From: Kistimonas scapharcae
GTDB lineage: Bacteria; Pseudomonadota; Gammaproteobacteria; Pseudomonadales; Endozoicomonadaceae
Assembly (NCBI RefSeq): GCF_039540975.1
Contig: NZ_BAABFL010000089.1
Location: forward strand, 1-64,000
Length of the DNA: 64,000 nucleotides
Reading direction: 5' to 3'
The notes under the pieces were generated by a model. The model saw only the letters and a program-made list of their open reading frames with translations. It was not told where the DNA came from and ran no database searches. The position numbers and the translations under genes are program-made. This document shows, piece after piece, positions 1 through 8,518 of the stretch (position 1 is its first letter; the number at the start of each line of letters is the position of its first letter).

Positions 1-498
1 AAAGGGGTGTTTGTTTGCAGAACCTCTTCCCCGTTTGCCGCCATGTTTTTCACCACCCCAGTAGGCATCATCCAGTTGCACATGCCCCTGCAGAGGACGG
101 CTGTCATCCCGTTCTTTCATGACTTGCATGAGCTTGTGCTTCAGGCGCCACGCGGCGTTATAAGAGACGCCAAGCTGCCTCGAAAGCTCCATGGCTGATA
201 TGCCATTCTTGGTTTGAGTCATTAAAAACATGCCCAGAAACCAGATGGTGAAGGGCAGCTTGCTGGCTTCCAGAATGGTACCGCTAGTCAGTGATGTTTG
301 ATGGTGGCAACGGTTACATTGGTAGAGTTCGCGGGTTTTCAGGGTGCAATACTCCCGGCAACAACACAGAGGGCATTCAAATCCGTTCGGCCAGCGCCAT
401 TTGAAAAACTGATCGCGGCATTGCCCTTCCTGACCGTATCGCTGAAAGAATTCCACAAGGCTCATGCCTTTCTGAAACTGGATTTTGTTCCTGGCCAT
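1..498 (-). mobile_element. IS1595-family transposase, 5' part, cut by window edge
   Basis: The minus strand reads open from an ATG at 498 to base 1 (166 codons, no stop), so the gene continues outside the window. Residues about 30-65 form a zinc ribbon with a CPLC-type knuckle and a second CNRC knuckle, as in the N-terminal domain of IS1595/ISXO2-like transposases. A helix-turn-helix-like segment (AMELSRQLGVSYNAAWRLKHK) follows. The visible end contains LDDAYWGGEKHGGKRGRG, which matches the start of the IS1595 catalytic domain (first acidic residue and the Gly/Lys/Arg-rich stretch). The enzyme would cut and join the IS ends. The rest of the domain and the far inverted repeat are outside the window, so I cannot tell whether the copy is intact. 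Confidence 0.88.
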
Positions 499-805
499 GA
501 CACGTCTCCTAACCCAAGGAAAACCAGTGTCGTAAGTTTAGACGGGAGAATGGCTTATGTTAGGTGGTAATCAGGAAATTCCTATGCCATCAAGCACCAT
601 CAGAGGAGCTGGGATAGATAGTGCTTTTTGGGGTTCTTCCATGTTTTTTCTCCTGATTATCCTAGTGTTATTCTTATATTTAGATGTTAGCAGTTTTCAT
701 TTCTTCTGTGATGAATGAGTTTTTTGAGTATGTTATTAAATTTTAATAGGAGATATTTGTATGAAGATTGCAGGGGTTCTTCTCTTTTATTAATGCTTTT
801 TTAAG
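499..805. other. Intergenic stretch: likely IS right end plus AT-rich DNA
   Basis: Between the transposase start and the next gene there is no long open frame. The first 70-100 bases should contain the terminal inverted repeat of the IS1595 element, but without the other end I cannot place it. Bases 650-805 are strongly AT-rich compared with the region right of 1400. A 23-codon frame at 571-642 is listed separately. Confidence 0.5.
571..642 (-). CDS. Possible 23-aa micro-ORF or truncated gene start
   Basis: An ATG at 642 is preceded by a good ribosome-binding site (CAGGAG, 7 bases away). The frame encodes a 23-residue peptide beginning MEEPQKALSIPAPL and ending IGIS before a TGA. It reads toward the IS1595 element, so it may be the 5' remnant of a gene interrupted by that insertion rather than a complete small gene. 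I recognise no family. The ribosome-binding site is the only positive evidence. Confidence 0.25.
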   Translation of the reverse strand: MEEPQKALSIPAPLMVLDGIGIS

Positions 806-1294
806 TTATTCTGCTTCGGTGATAGTGATCGGTTTTGTCGTAGCTTTTATATATATTTCAGTGGGAGTGCTTTCTTTAATTCGTTCGTCGATTAATTTTA
901 TTTGATGATCAATTAATATAGATATCCGTTTAACGACAAGGTCAACATGATTTCCGAGGCTGTCTCTTATGGATGTAAGTATTTCTTCGGTCATGGGTTG
1001 GATGTTTTCTTCACCGATGCCTACTGCCAGATCTACAAGATCTTGGCGAAAGGGGGTTAGCCTTTCTTTTAATGTACACAGTTGGCTCAATGCTTCATGA
1101 ATTTCTTCTTCTGGATTGTGGTATGCAGGTAGAGTATAGGCACTGAAGCGTAAGTACTCAAAAACTCCTGTGCAGACCACATGGCAGCCAGCATGAGGCG
1201 TATTCGATAATATTTGCCAGTCTCGGAATTNTTTAAAACACAAACAAGAAAACCAATAAAAAGAATGCATATTAATTTTATAACTTTTCAGCAA
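806..1294 (-). CDS. Hypothetical protein, contains an ambiguous base
   Basis: A 162-codon frame opens with TTG at 1294 or ATG at 1270; neither has a clear ribosome-binding site. Codon 22 contains the undetermined base at 1231, so the true reading frame near the N-terminus is unsure. The first 55 residues are rich in aromatic residues and Cys. Residues 58-162 are charged and look all-helical (EEEIHEALSQL, then DHQIKLIDERIKES), which suggests a coiled-coil or helical-bundle domain. I recognise no family. The base composition is much more AT-rich than the genes right of 1400, and an IS lies next door, so recent acquisition is plausible. If the N hides an indel, the real protein could be only the C-terminal 100 residues. 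Confidence 0.4.
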   Translation of the reverse strand: MLKSYKINMHSFYWFSCLCFKXFRDWQILSNTPHAGCHVVCTGVFEYLRFSAYTLPAYHNPEEEIHEALSQLCTLKERLTPFRQDLVDLAVGIGEENIQPMTEEILTSIRDSLGNHVDLVVKRISILIDHQIKLIDERIKESTPTEIYIKATTKPITITEAE

Positions 1295-1415
1295 TATTAT
1301 TTAGCGTAGGCAGTATTGTTGGACGACCCAGTATATACTCTCTCCATAATCAAACCGACATAGATGATTAATCATTGAGTTATAACAGAGATCATCACAG
1401 ACAAGAGAGGTAGCT

Positions 1416-2180
1416 ATGGATTTAAGCCAGAAGGTCGTTCTGATCACAGGAGCCGCACGTGGGCTGGGACGAAATATAGCCGCCACATTAGCCTCCGCCG
1501 GATGCAGGCTGGCACTGGCGGATCTTGACAAAGATGGCCTTATCGAAACGCAACGGCTATGCACTGACGCCGGCAGCGACAACGCCAAACACTATATTGC
1601 TAACGTTGCCCGGGAAGCCGACGTCATTAACGTGATGGAAGCTATCCGAACCGACTTCGGCAGTCTGGACGTATTGGTGAACAACGCAGGCATTCTCAGG
1701 GATGGCCTGCTGGTGAAAGTCAAAGACGGCAACATTGTCGACAAACTTTCCCTTGCACAGTGGCAATCAGTTATCGACGTGAACCTGACCGGTGTTTTTC
1801 TCTGTGGCCGGGAAGCGGCAGCACAGATGATTGAACAGGGTACCGGCGGTGTGATTATCAACATCTCCAGCATCGCCCGGGCCGGTAACTTTGGCCAGAC
1901 CAACTATGCCGCCGCCAAGGCGGGCGTGGTCGCCATGACCGTCAGCTGGGCAAGGGAACTGGCCCGTTACGGGATCCGCAGCGCCGCCATTGCCCCCGGC
2001 ATGATTGAGACAGAGATGACCGCCGCCATGAAGCCTGAAGCCCAGGCCAAGATGACCTCCGTCATCCCTATGCAGAGGATGGGGCAACCGGAAGAGATCG
2101 CCAACACCGTCCGCTTCATTCTTGAGAATGATTACATCAACGGACGGGTCATCGAAGTCGATGGCGGCCTGCGGATCTAG
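1416..2180 (+). CDS. Short-chain dehydrogenase/reductase, FabG-like
   Basis: This 254-residue protein is a classical SDR that uses NAD(P)H to reduce a keto group or oxidise an alcohol. It has the cofactor glycine motif TGAARGLG (residues 11-18), the structural NNAG motif near residue 90, a catalytic Ser in NISS, and the YAAAK catalytic Tyr/Lys pair. The C-terminus ends VIEVDGGLRI, the usual FabG-type finish. The ATG at 1416 follows an AGAGG ribosome-binding site at a normal distance. It most resembles 3-oxoacyl-ACP or acetoacetyl-CoA reductases, but it stands alone, without acpP, fabD or pha genes beside it, so the substrate is unknown. It converges with the DUF481 gene, leaving only 6 bases between the stops. 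Confidence 0.85.
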   Translation: MDLSQKVVLITGAARGLGRNIAATLASAGCRLALADLDKDGLIETQRLCTDAGSDNAKHYIANVAREADVINVMEAIRTDFGSLDVLVNNAGILRDGLLVKVKDGNIVDKLSLAQWQSVIDVNLTGVFLCGREAAAQMIEQGTGGVIINISSIARAGNFGQTNYAAAKAGVVAMTVSWARELARYGIRSAAIAPGMIETEMTAAMKPEAQAKMTSVIPMQRMGQPEEIANTVRFILENDYINGRVIEVDGGLRI

Positions 2181-2186
2181 CCCCGC

Positions 2187-3197
2187 TTACCAGCCATACC
2201 CCAGGCCAAAACTGAAACTGTGATCAGACCGGTAGGACTCCTCTGCCGGTTTGTTGTCATAGTCGAAGTCCAGCTGAAGGTTGAACCAGAGATTATCGGT
2301 AATCGATAAACGCAGGCCTGTGGTGGTATCCAGCAACCACTGCTTTTTGCCTCCCAGTCGACGGAACAGCACCCAGTCATGGTGGAAGCTGAGGTTATCC
2401 CAGAGTTTCTGGGAATAATTCACCCCCCAGCGCAACGCCATATGCTGTTCATTGCTGTCATTGGGGTAATTTTCCCAAAGGCTGTTCAAGGCGATGTCCA
2501 TCTTGAGGGCGCCATCCGGACGATCCCAGAACTGGTAACCCATACCGCCACCGCCGGCGACGGTTTCCCGGGGGCTTTCACTGTTGTCGTACTGCCAGAG
2601 GCTGTTCCCCAGCAAATACCAGTGCTCATCCATAAACCGGTTATAGTCGTAACTGATTTTGAATTCCCGGTCGTTGGTCTGCCCGTCTTCCCGGCTGTAA
2701 TAGGTTTTCCAGTTAATGATATTTCGGTTCACACGATCCTGGATATTCAGCTGGCCACTGGTTCGAAACTCATCTTCGTCACCCCGTTCGGTATCAAAGC
2801 CAACATTTAAATGGCCGCTGAACAACCACTGCTCCTCACCCGGATCATTGTTCAGGAGACGCGCCAGCTTCTGTTTATCGTCCAGTTCCGTTTCATTGCC
2901 CTGGTTATCGAGCATCCAGGTCTTGCCGCCTTTCTGGTCAAATTTCATCAACCTAAAAGTATTCTGTCCTTTCATCCGCACCCACAGCAACTGCTCCGTT
3001 TCTAGTGCCCGCACATAACGCAGGTCCACCTGAACCGTGCCACCCCAGGGCGTGGTGAAATGCAGCTTGCCGTCAGTCATTTCCTTGACCTCGCCGCGAA
3101 TAATGTCGTTATTCGTCAGCCACAACGTATCCGCAGAAACCGGCAGTGCCGCTAACAACGCACAGCATGACAACCATCGTAATAATCGGAAGAACAT
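2187..3197 (-). CDS. DUF481-family outer-membrane protein (YdiY-like)
   Basis: From the ATG at 3197 the product is 336 residues and opens with a signal peptide (MFFRLLRWLSCCALLAALPVSA). A start nine codons upstream (3224) is also possible; neither has a strong ribosome-binding site. After an N-terminal domain (LWLTNNDIIRGEVKEM, an SH3-like fold seen in many DUF481 proteins) the second half has alternating polar and aromatic residues typical of outer-membrane beta strands. It ends in FSFGLGYGW, with the terminal aromatic residue expected for Bam-dependent insertion. The family is called salt-induced outer-membrane protein in some genomes, but its function is not established. It is single-standing and convergent with the SDR gene. 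Confidence 0.8.
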   Translation of the reverse strand: MFFRLLRWLSCCALLAALPVSADTLWLTNNDIIRGEVKEMTDGKLHFTTPWGGTVQVDLRYVRALETEQLLWVRMKGQNTFRLMKFDQKGGKTWMLDNQGNETELDDKQKLARLLNNDPGEEQWLFSGHLNVGFDTERGDEDEFRTSGQLNIQDRVNRNIINWKTYYSREDGQTNDREFKISYDYNRFMDEHWYLLGNSLWQYDNSESPRETVAGGGGMGYQFWDRPDGALKMDIALNSLWENYPNDSNEQHMALRWGVNYSQKLWDNLSFHHDWVLFRRLGGKKQWLLDTTTGLRLSITDNLWFNLQLDFDYDNKPAEESYRSDHSFSFGLGYGW

Positions 3198-3418
3198 AGA
3201 ATCGCTATCTACAGACAGAACCATTAAGCCTATTGGGGACGCAACATTATCAGGGTATAAGCCTGCTGCATAAAAAAGAATTTACCGTCTCTCTACGGAG
3301 GCATGCCCTTCATACTGCCCGGACATCTCATCATCTGACGGTTCAACTTGGCAATGCGGCCACTGAAACCGATAATGCGGGTAAGACATTGTTTGGTTAA
3401 CCGAGACTGTATTTCTTG

Positions 3419-3733
3419 ATGATCCTGAACCGACACCAGCAGATCTGGCTGGTTGTCAGCAAAATCCCCCATGGCCATGTCGCTACCTATGGTCAGGTGG
3501 CCGAGCTAGCCGGACTACCGCGCCAGGCCCGTGCCGTCGGCAGCATTCTCAGCCAGCTGCCCCGGGGCTCAGACCTGCCCTGGCATCGCGTCATCAACAG
3601 CAGGGGAGAACTGTCTTTCCCGCTGGACAGCAACAAATACCAGGAACAGAAGTCACGCCTTGAACAGGAAGGCATTCAGTTCACCGGGGAAAAAATATCT
3701 CTGACCACCTACGGCTGGAATGGCGTGGATTAA
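3419..3733 (+). CDS. Alkyltransferase-like protein (MGMT DNA-binding domain)
   Basis: This 104-residue protein is the DNA-binding domain of O6-methylguanine methyltransferase without the N-terminal half. It contains the helix-turn-helix segment HVATYGQVAELAGLP and the conserved RAVGSIL arginine-finger helix. In place of the PCHRV active-site motif it reads PWHRVINSRG, so the acceptor cysteine is replaced by tryptophan. That substitution defines the alkyltransferase-like (ATL) proteins, which bind O6-alkylguanine and pass the lesion to nucleotide excision repair instead of repairing it directly. The start is the ATG at 3419; a TTG one codon earlier is possible. It is monocistronic and convergent with ampG. 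Confidence 0.88.
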   Translation: MILNRHQQIWLVVSKIPHGHVATYGQVAELAGLPRQARAVGSILSQLPRGSDLPWHRVINSRGELSFPLDSNKYQEQKSRLEQEGIQFTGEKISLTTYGWNGVD

Positions 3734-3760
3734 CACGCCACGTTCCGACGATCTATGCTC

Positions 3761-5338
3761 TTACTCAGACTGCCTGCGTTCCAGTCGGATAATCCAACTG
3801 ACTAATGCCAGCACCGGCAACCCCATGACCGCCGTCACGATGAAAAAGGTCTGGTAGCCCAAGGCATCCACCATTGTACCGGAGTAACCGGCCAGGATCT
3901 TGGGTAACAAGGTCATCAGGGAACTGAACACGGCATACTGCATGGCAGTGAACGCCCGGTTCGTCAGCCCGGATAAATAGGCGACAAATGCCGCCGTTGC
4001 CACACCACCGCTGAGGTTATCGGCGGCAATCACCACCGCCAGCAACATCGACTGAGGCGCCATACCCGCGATCAGGGCAAATAGCAGGTTAGTGATAGCA
4101 GCCAGAAGTGCACCCACCCACAGCATTCTCAACACACCAAAACGGATGGCCAGAACACCACCGACAAAGCCACCGGCAATGGTCATCAATAAGCCAAAGG
4201 TCTTGGTAATATTCGCGATCTGATCCTTGGTGTAGCCCATATCGCTGTAAAACACGTTCGCGACGGCGCCCATCACAATGTCGGCAATGCGGTAACTGCC
4301 CACCAGCGCCAGAATAAACAACGCCGTTTTACCGTAGCGGGTGAAGAAATCCGTAAACGGCGCAATATAGGTTTCACGCACCATGTGCCGGGACACCAGC
4401 TGCATGCCGATCAGCAGCCTGGCAGCCAGCAAGGCAATAACAACACTGATAACAATACGCACGGCTTCCAACAGAAATCCGCTCAAGGGACCTGCGTCTA
4501 TTGCACTTTTTGTTGCCGCAACAACGCTTGAAAATAGTACGAAGTTGCCAACAAAGACGCCCGCCGTTAAAACAAACAGCCCCAAAAAGCGCAGATAATC
4601 TTGTGTGTTATAGACACCGGAGAGGCTACCGTCCTGGTTCGTCTTCGGCTCAGGTATCAGCAACGTCGTCAGGATGCCCACACCCATCATGCCTGCCATG
4701 CAAACATAGGCCATCGACCAGGCCATGTAGCTATATCCACCATCGGCACCGGCAAAGGCACTGGCCAATTTCAGCGTACCGGCTCCCGCCACCAGCATTC
4801 CGATCCGGTAGCCTGCCATGTAACTGGAAGACATCATGGCCTGCAGATTATTGTCTGCCGCCTCAATCCGGTAGGCGTCAATCACAATATCTTGGGTTGC
4901 TGACGAGAAACCCAGCATAACCGCACCAATCGCCGTCAACGCCAGGTTGTGAAGCGGATCATTCCCAGCCATAAACAGCAGTGCGCCGACAATCGCGACC
5001 TGCGCCAGCAGCAACCAGCCTCGACGACGCCCCAGCCATCGGGTAAGAAAAGGCAAAGGCAGGCGATCCACCAACGGCGCCCAGACAAACTTGAACGAAT
5101 ACGCGAGTGCCGCCCAACTGAAGTACGTCACCGTCGACCGGGACACTTCCGCTTCCCGCAACCAGATAGAGAGAGAACTGAAAATCAGCAGCAACGGCAA
5201 CCCGGCAGAAAAACCGAGAAAAAGCATGCTGATGACACGGGGATGAAAACAACTGCGAATGGCTTCACGCCATGAGCGGGTCTGTTCCGGTGTCCTGTCG
5301 GACATTGGGTTTGCGGCTTGTTCGGACACGGGAACCAT
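3761..5338 (-). CDS. ampG: AmpG-type muropeptide permease
   Basis: This 525-residue inner-membrane protein belongs to the major facilitator superfamily. It imports GlcNAc-anhydroMurNAc peptides released from the cell wall, for recycling and beta-lactamase signalling. Family marks include FLGFSAGLPLLLIFSSLSIWLRE at the N-terminus (first membrane helix and the GLP motif), WAPLVDR in the loop after helix 2, and SATQDIVIDAYR in helix 4. About 14 hydrophobic segments are visible, which fits AmpG rather than a 12-helix MFS porter. The start may be 5338 or 5305 (MSDRTPEQTRSW); neither has a convincing ribosome-binding site. The gene is alone, with no ampC or ampR nearby. Confidence 0.88.
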   Translation of the reverse strand: MVPVSEQAANPMSDRTPEQTRSWREAIRSCFHPRVISMLFLGFSAGLPLLLIFSSLSIWLREAEVSRSTVTYFSWAALAYSFKFVWAPLVDRLPLPFLTRWLGRRRGWLLLAQVAIVGALLFMAGNDPLHNLALTAIGAVMLGFSSATQDIVIDAYRIEAADNNLQAMMSSSYMAGYRIGMLVAGAGTLKLASAFAGADGGYSYMAWSMAYVCMAGMMGVGILTTLLIPEPKTNQDGSLSGVYNTQDYLRFLGLFVLTAGVFVGNFVLFSSVVAATKSAIDAGPLSGFLLEAVRIVISVVIALLAARLLIGMQLVSRHMVRETYIAPFTDFFTRYGKTALFILALVGSYRIADIVMGAVANVFYSDMGYTKDQIANITKTFGLLMTIAGGFVGGVLAIRFGVLRMLWVGALLAAITNLLFALIAGMAPQSMLLAVVIAADNLSGGVATAAFVAYLSGLTNRAFTAMQYAVFSSLMTLLPKILAGYSGTMVDALGYQTFFIVTAVMGLPVLALVSWIIRLERRQSE

Positions 5339-5455
5339 CCAGCTGGATCAGGTTTATTGTCATTGAAACGAGGGAAGTCCGACGCCAGCCCCAGTAATCA
5401 GGCAATACAGGCGCCGTTTATTCATGTGCGATCATCACGGGATGATCAATGCATC

Positions 5456-5938
5456 TCAGTCACGGAAGTTATCATATTGCAGCGGCATTTCCAGCTTGGC
5501 TTCCCGTAGCATGCCGATGACTTCCTGCAGGTCGTCCCGCTTCTTGCCTGTGACACGTACTTTCTCACCCTGAATGGCCGCCTGAACTTTCATCTTGGCT
5601 TCCTTGATCATCTTGGTGATTTTTTTGCTGAGTTCCTTGTCCAGCCCCTGGCGGATGATCACTTCCTGCTTGACCTGCTTGCCGGAACCGTAATGATCCT
5701 TCACCTCAAGGCACTTGATATCAATATCCCGCTTGTGCATTTTCACCTGCAGGATTTCCAACATCTGCTTGAGCTGGAAATCCGCATCGGCAGTCATGGT
5801 AATGGTTGTGTCGTTCCGTTCAAACGATGCATTAATACCACGGAAATCAAAGCGTGTGGACAATTCACGGTTGGCCTGGTCCACCGCGTTGCTGAGTTCA
5901 TGCATATCCACTTCAGACACAATATCGAATGACGGCAT
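5456..5938 (-). CDS. yajQ: YajQ-family nucleotide-binding protein
   Basis: This 160-residue protein matches YajQ over its full length. It starts MPSFDIVSEVDMHELSNAVDQ and contains FDFRG early on; the second half has VKEVKDHYGSG-like and VRVTGKKRDDLQ segments, ending PLQYDNFRD. The fold is two ferredoxin-like domains. Homologues in Xanthomonas and Pseudomonas bind cyclic di-GMP and affect transcription and virulence; in E. coli the protein binds nucleotides or tRNA. The ATG at 5938 follows a GGGAG ribosome-binding site. It sits downstream of ampG's start on the same strand, 117 bases from it, and 100 bases from the dodecin gene, so an operon with either is uncertain. Confidence 0.93.
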   Translation of the reverse strand: MPSFDIVSEVDMHELSNAVDQANRELSTRFDFRGINASFERNDTTITMTADADFQLKQMLEILQVKMHKRDIDIKCLEVKDHYGSGKQVKQEVIIRQGLDKELSKKITKMIKEAKMKVQAAIQGEKVRVTGKKRDDLQEVIGMLREAKLEMPLQYDNFRD

Positions 5939-6039
5939 TCGCCTGTCTCCCTTTGTCGATTCAATGGCACGATTCTAGCCTAAAGGGCCGCCCTGCCCAA
6001 TGGCCGGTTATACCGTACAAAGCGTACGATATAACACCG

Positions 6040-6246
6040 TCATTCCAGCCGAAAGCCCACTTTCAGTGTGACCTGGTAATGTGCCACCTTGCCATTTTCA
6101 ATATGACCGCGGGTTTCGACCACCTCAAACCAGTCCATATGTTTCAGGGTTTGTGATGCCCTGGCGATCGCATTACGGATGGCATCGTCAGTACCGGTTT
6201 CGGAACTGCCGACAATTTCCACCTTTTTATACACATGTGCACTCAT
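6040..6246 (-). CDS. Dodecin, flavin-binding storage protein
   Basis: This 68-residue protein has the dodecin signature: HVYKKVEIVGSSETGTDDAI at the N-terminus, then RASQTLKHMDWFEVVETRG, where the Trp stacks on flavin, and a final strand (HYQVTLKVGF). Dodecins assemble into hollow dodecamers that bind riboflavin or FMN pairs and buffer free flavin. The length is typical. The ATG at 6246 has a GAGG ribosome-binding site about 11 bases upstream. It is probably its own transcription unit between yajQ and the YjiK-like gene. Confidence 0.92.
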   Translation of the reverse strand: MSAHVYKKVEIVGSSETGTDDAIRNAIARASQTLKHMDWFEVVETRGHIENGKVAHYQVTLKVGFRLE

Positions 6247-6406
6247 GACGTTTCAACCTCGCCGGTTTCAGGACGTATCGCCTGAGTATAGTAAGGTCGC
6301 CCATGATCACATCGGCGGATAAAAACTGCCGGTCACCATACACTGCGGCAGTATCAGCCCCAGCAAGATCACTGGCAATGCAATGGCAGCATGTCAGGTC
6401 AGTGGC

Positions 6407-7360
6407 TCACTGACCTGGCGCTTTGCGAGTGAATTTATAGAACAGGTTGGGCTCACTGATCAGGTAGAGATTCCCGGCATCATCCATGGTAATGCCTTCC
6501 GCCTGGGGCACATCCTCATTCAAACCATGCCAGCCATGGGACAGCTCAAGAAAACTGACGGGATGCCCCTGCTCATCCACTTCCTTCAATAGCTGAGATT
6601 CATCACTCAACACCAGCAAGTGGCGGGTCTTGGGATCAAAGTGCAAACCGGACAGATCATCACTGAAGGCTTTGGCTCCTTCGCTGAGTGCCTCCGATTT
6701 CTCAACACGCATGGTTGCCGGCTGTTTATCGCCCACTAAACCATGAATTTTATAGAGTCGCATGGGATCCCGTTCACGAACCACAAAGATGCCATTATCC
6801 TTCGGATCCCAGGCCAACCCTTCGAAACCTTTGTTATCCCCAGCTTCCATATCCAGTGTAAAACTCGGGCAGTCTTCACGGACAATCACCTGGGTTTCAG
6901 GCGTAACGGTTACCTTGATCAAACTCTGATGCCGTTCATCGGCAATCACAAAGTGATGACCACCCACCCAGACAATCGCCTCAACATCTTCGAAACCTTC
7001 CAGAGGAATCCGCCTGATAACATCGCCGTCAAGGGATAGTTCAATGATCTGATTGGGGCCATTGAGTACCATGAACAATGTTTTCGTCAATGGATCCCAG
7101 GTCACACCGGATGCATTATTATTGATACCGGCAAGTTCCTTTGCCTCGGTGGCAACCTGGTAATCCGGCAACCAGATGGCATCCTTCCGGACAGTCTCCG
7201 GGGTTGTCTTGGTCAGGTACCAGTCATAAAGGCGGTCGTCGACATCCAACTGCACAACAGCAAAAACACCCAGCAGTATGAGCGCCAGTAAAATCAGGTT
7301 CTTCTTTGTCAGGAAAGCGTTCAAGATACAACTCACATACAACAGAAATAGGCTTAACAA
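6407..7360 (-). CDS. SdiA-regulated / YjiK-like beta-propeller protein
   Basis: The product (about 305-317 residues) has one N-terminal membrane anchor (LILLALILLGVFAVVQL), followed by a propeller-like domain with repeated blocks such as ASGVTWDPLTKTLFMV, FEGLAWDPKDNGIFVV and LSGLHFDPKTRHLLVL. This is the family annotated as SdiA-regulated domain or YjiK. Members look like membrane-tethered periplasmic phytase/esterase-type propellers, but no reaction is established. The start is unsure: the longest frame opens with TTG at 7360, while a second TTG at 7324 gives the shorter MNAFLTKKN N-terminus. It is divergent from panE. Confidence 0.78.
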   Translation of the reverse strand: MLSLFLLYVSCILNAFLTKKNLILLALILLGVFAVVQLDVDDRLYDWYLTKTTPETVRKDAIWLPDYQVATEAKELAGINNNASGVTWDPLTKTLFMVLNGPNQIIELSLDGDVIRRIPLEGFEDVEAIVWVGGHHFVIADERHQSLIKVTVTPETQVIVREDCPSFTLDMEAGDNKGFEGLAWDPKDNGIFVVRERDPMRLYKIHGLVGDKQPATMRVEKSEALSEGAKAFSDDLSGLHFDPKTRHLLVLSDESQLLKEVDEQGHPVSFLELSHGWHGLNEDVPQAEGITMDDAGNLYLISEPNLFYKFTRKAPGQ

Positions 7361-7470
7361 CTATAGACAACAGACAACCGTCAGGCGTTATAGTTCACGC
7401 GGATATAAAATTTCTTTCATGCTGCCGTTACCATAGAACGACAGATGACGTTTTAACCATGGAGTACTGC

Positions 7471-8424
7471 ATGGCTGATCACTGGACTATTCTCGGCGCA
7501 GGCGCCATTGGATGCCTCTGGGCAGCCAGTCTCAGGGAAAGCGGGAAGCCGTGCATGCTGATTCTACGGGAGCAACGCCTGCGGGAAATAGCCGGAAAAT
7601 CCACACAGCTAAAGCCAGAGCTTGAGCTGGTTGATAACCATCGTCGTCAATTATTCGATATTGCCATCGCAGACAAACACCATATTGATTCTCCCATAAA
7701 ACGTTTGATTGTGGCGACAAAGGCTCGCGATACGTTGCAGGCTGTCCGCGATATTGTCCCCCACCTTGCCAAAGACGCCGTTGTGTTACTGCTTCAAAAT
7801 GGCATGGGCAGTCAGGACGCCGTCAACGCACTGCTGGAAGGCCATAATGTCTGGGCCGGCACAACCACTGACGGAGCCTGGAAAGCCGCAGAGAATCAGG
7901 AAAACCCGGCAAGATGGACAGTACACCATGCCGGACACGGACAAACCTGGATCGGTCCACTCAATGCATCTACAGCCCCTTTCTCTGAAACACCGCTGTC
8001 CGAGTTAACATCAATCAGCCGTTTGACGATTCACCCCTGCGACAACATACAGGAACGTCTCTGGTTGAAGCTTGCCATCAACAGCGCCATCAATGGTCTG
8101 ACGGCCGTTTATCTGTGCCGAAACGGGGAATTACTCTCCTGCCCGAATCGCTGGCAACAGGTGAACGCCCTGTGCGAAGAGACAACCCGCCTGATGACGC
8201 GACTGAAAATCCACTGTGATATCAACCTGCAGGAACAAACCCGGGAAGTGCTCCAACGCACCGCCAATAACTATTCCTCCACATTTCAGGATGTCAGCCA
8301 TGGACGCCTGACCGAGTTGCCATTCATTAACGGTTTTCTGCTTGACCAGGCCAGACAAATCGGGATGGAACTACCTTCCCATCACGCCCTGATGGAACAG
8401 TTGAAGCAACAAGGTATTCATTAA
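7471..8424 (+). CDS. panE: 2-dehydropantoate 2-reductase (PanE/ApbA family)
   Basis: The 317-residue enzyme reduces ketopantoate to pantoate with NADPH, a step toward pantothenate and coenzyme A. It begins WTILGAGAIGCLWAASL, the nucleotide-binding GxGxxG motif of the family. It has LLQNGMG at about residue 110, the LAINSAINGLTA segment with the catalytic Lys just before it (WLKLAINS), and a C-terminal ELPFINGFL motif. I chose ATG 7471 because GGAG lies 6 bases upstream; an ATG at 7459 lacks this. Some paralogues act on other 2-keto acids, so the exact substrate is inferred. It stands between divergent and unrelated genes and is likely monocistronic. Confidence 0.85.
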   Translation: MADHWTILGAGAIGCLWAASLRESGKPCMLILREQRLREIAGKSTQLKPELELVDNHRRQLFDIAIADKHHIDSPIKRLIVATKARDTLQAVRDIVPHLAKDAVVLLLQNGMGSQDAVNALLEGHNVWAGTTTDGAWKAAENQENPARWTVHHAGHGQTWIGPLNASTAPFSETPLSELTSISRLTIHPCDNIQERLWLKLAINSAINGLTAVYLCRNGELLSCPNRWQQVNALCEETTRLMTRLKIHCDINLQEQTREVLQRTANNYSSTFQDVSHGRLTELPFINGFLLDQARQIGMELPSHHALMEQLKQQGIH

Positions 8425-8518
8425 ACATTGGACAGGTTTTAATCAGCGGGTTCCCATGCGGACAAAGAGCGGTGTAACCTAGCACTGATATCCGATTGGC
8501 AACCAGGCATCAGGCACC

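Noticed and set aside
761..793. Ten-residue frame (MKIAGVLLFY) with an AGGAG ribosome-binding site
   Set aside because: It is too short to call, lies in AT-rich DNA where such sites arise by chance, and ends before the adjacent gene.
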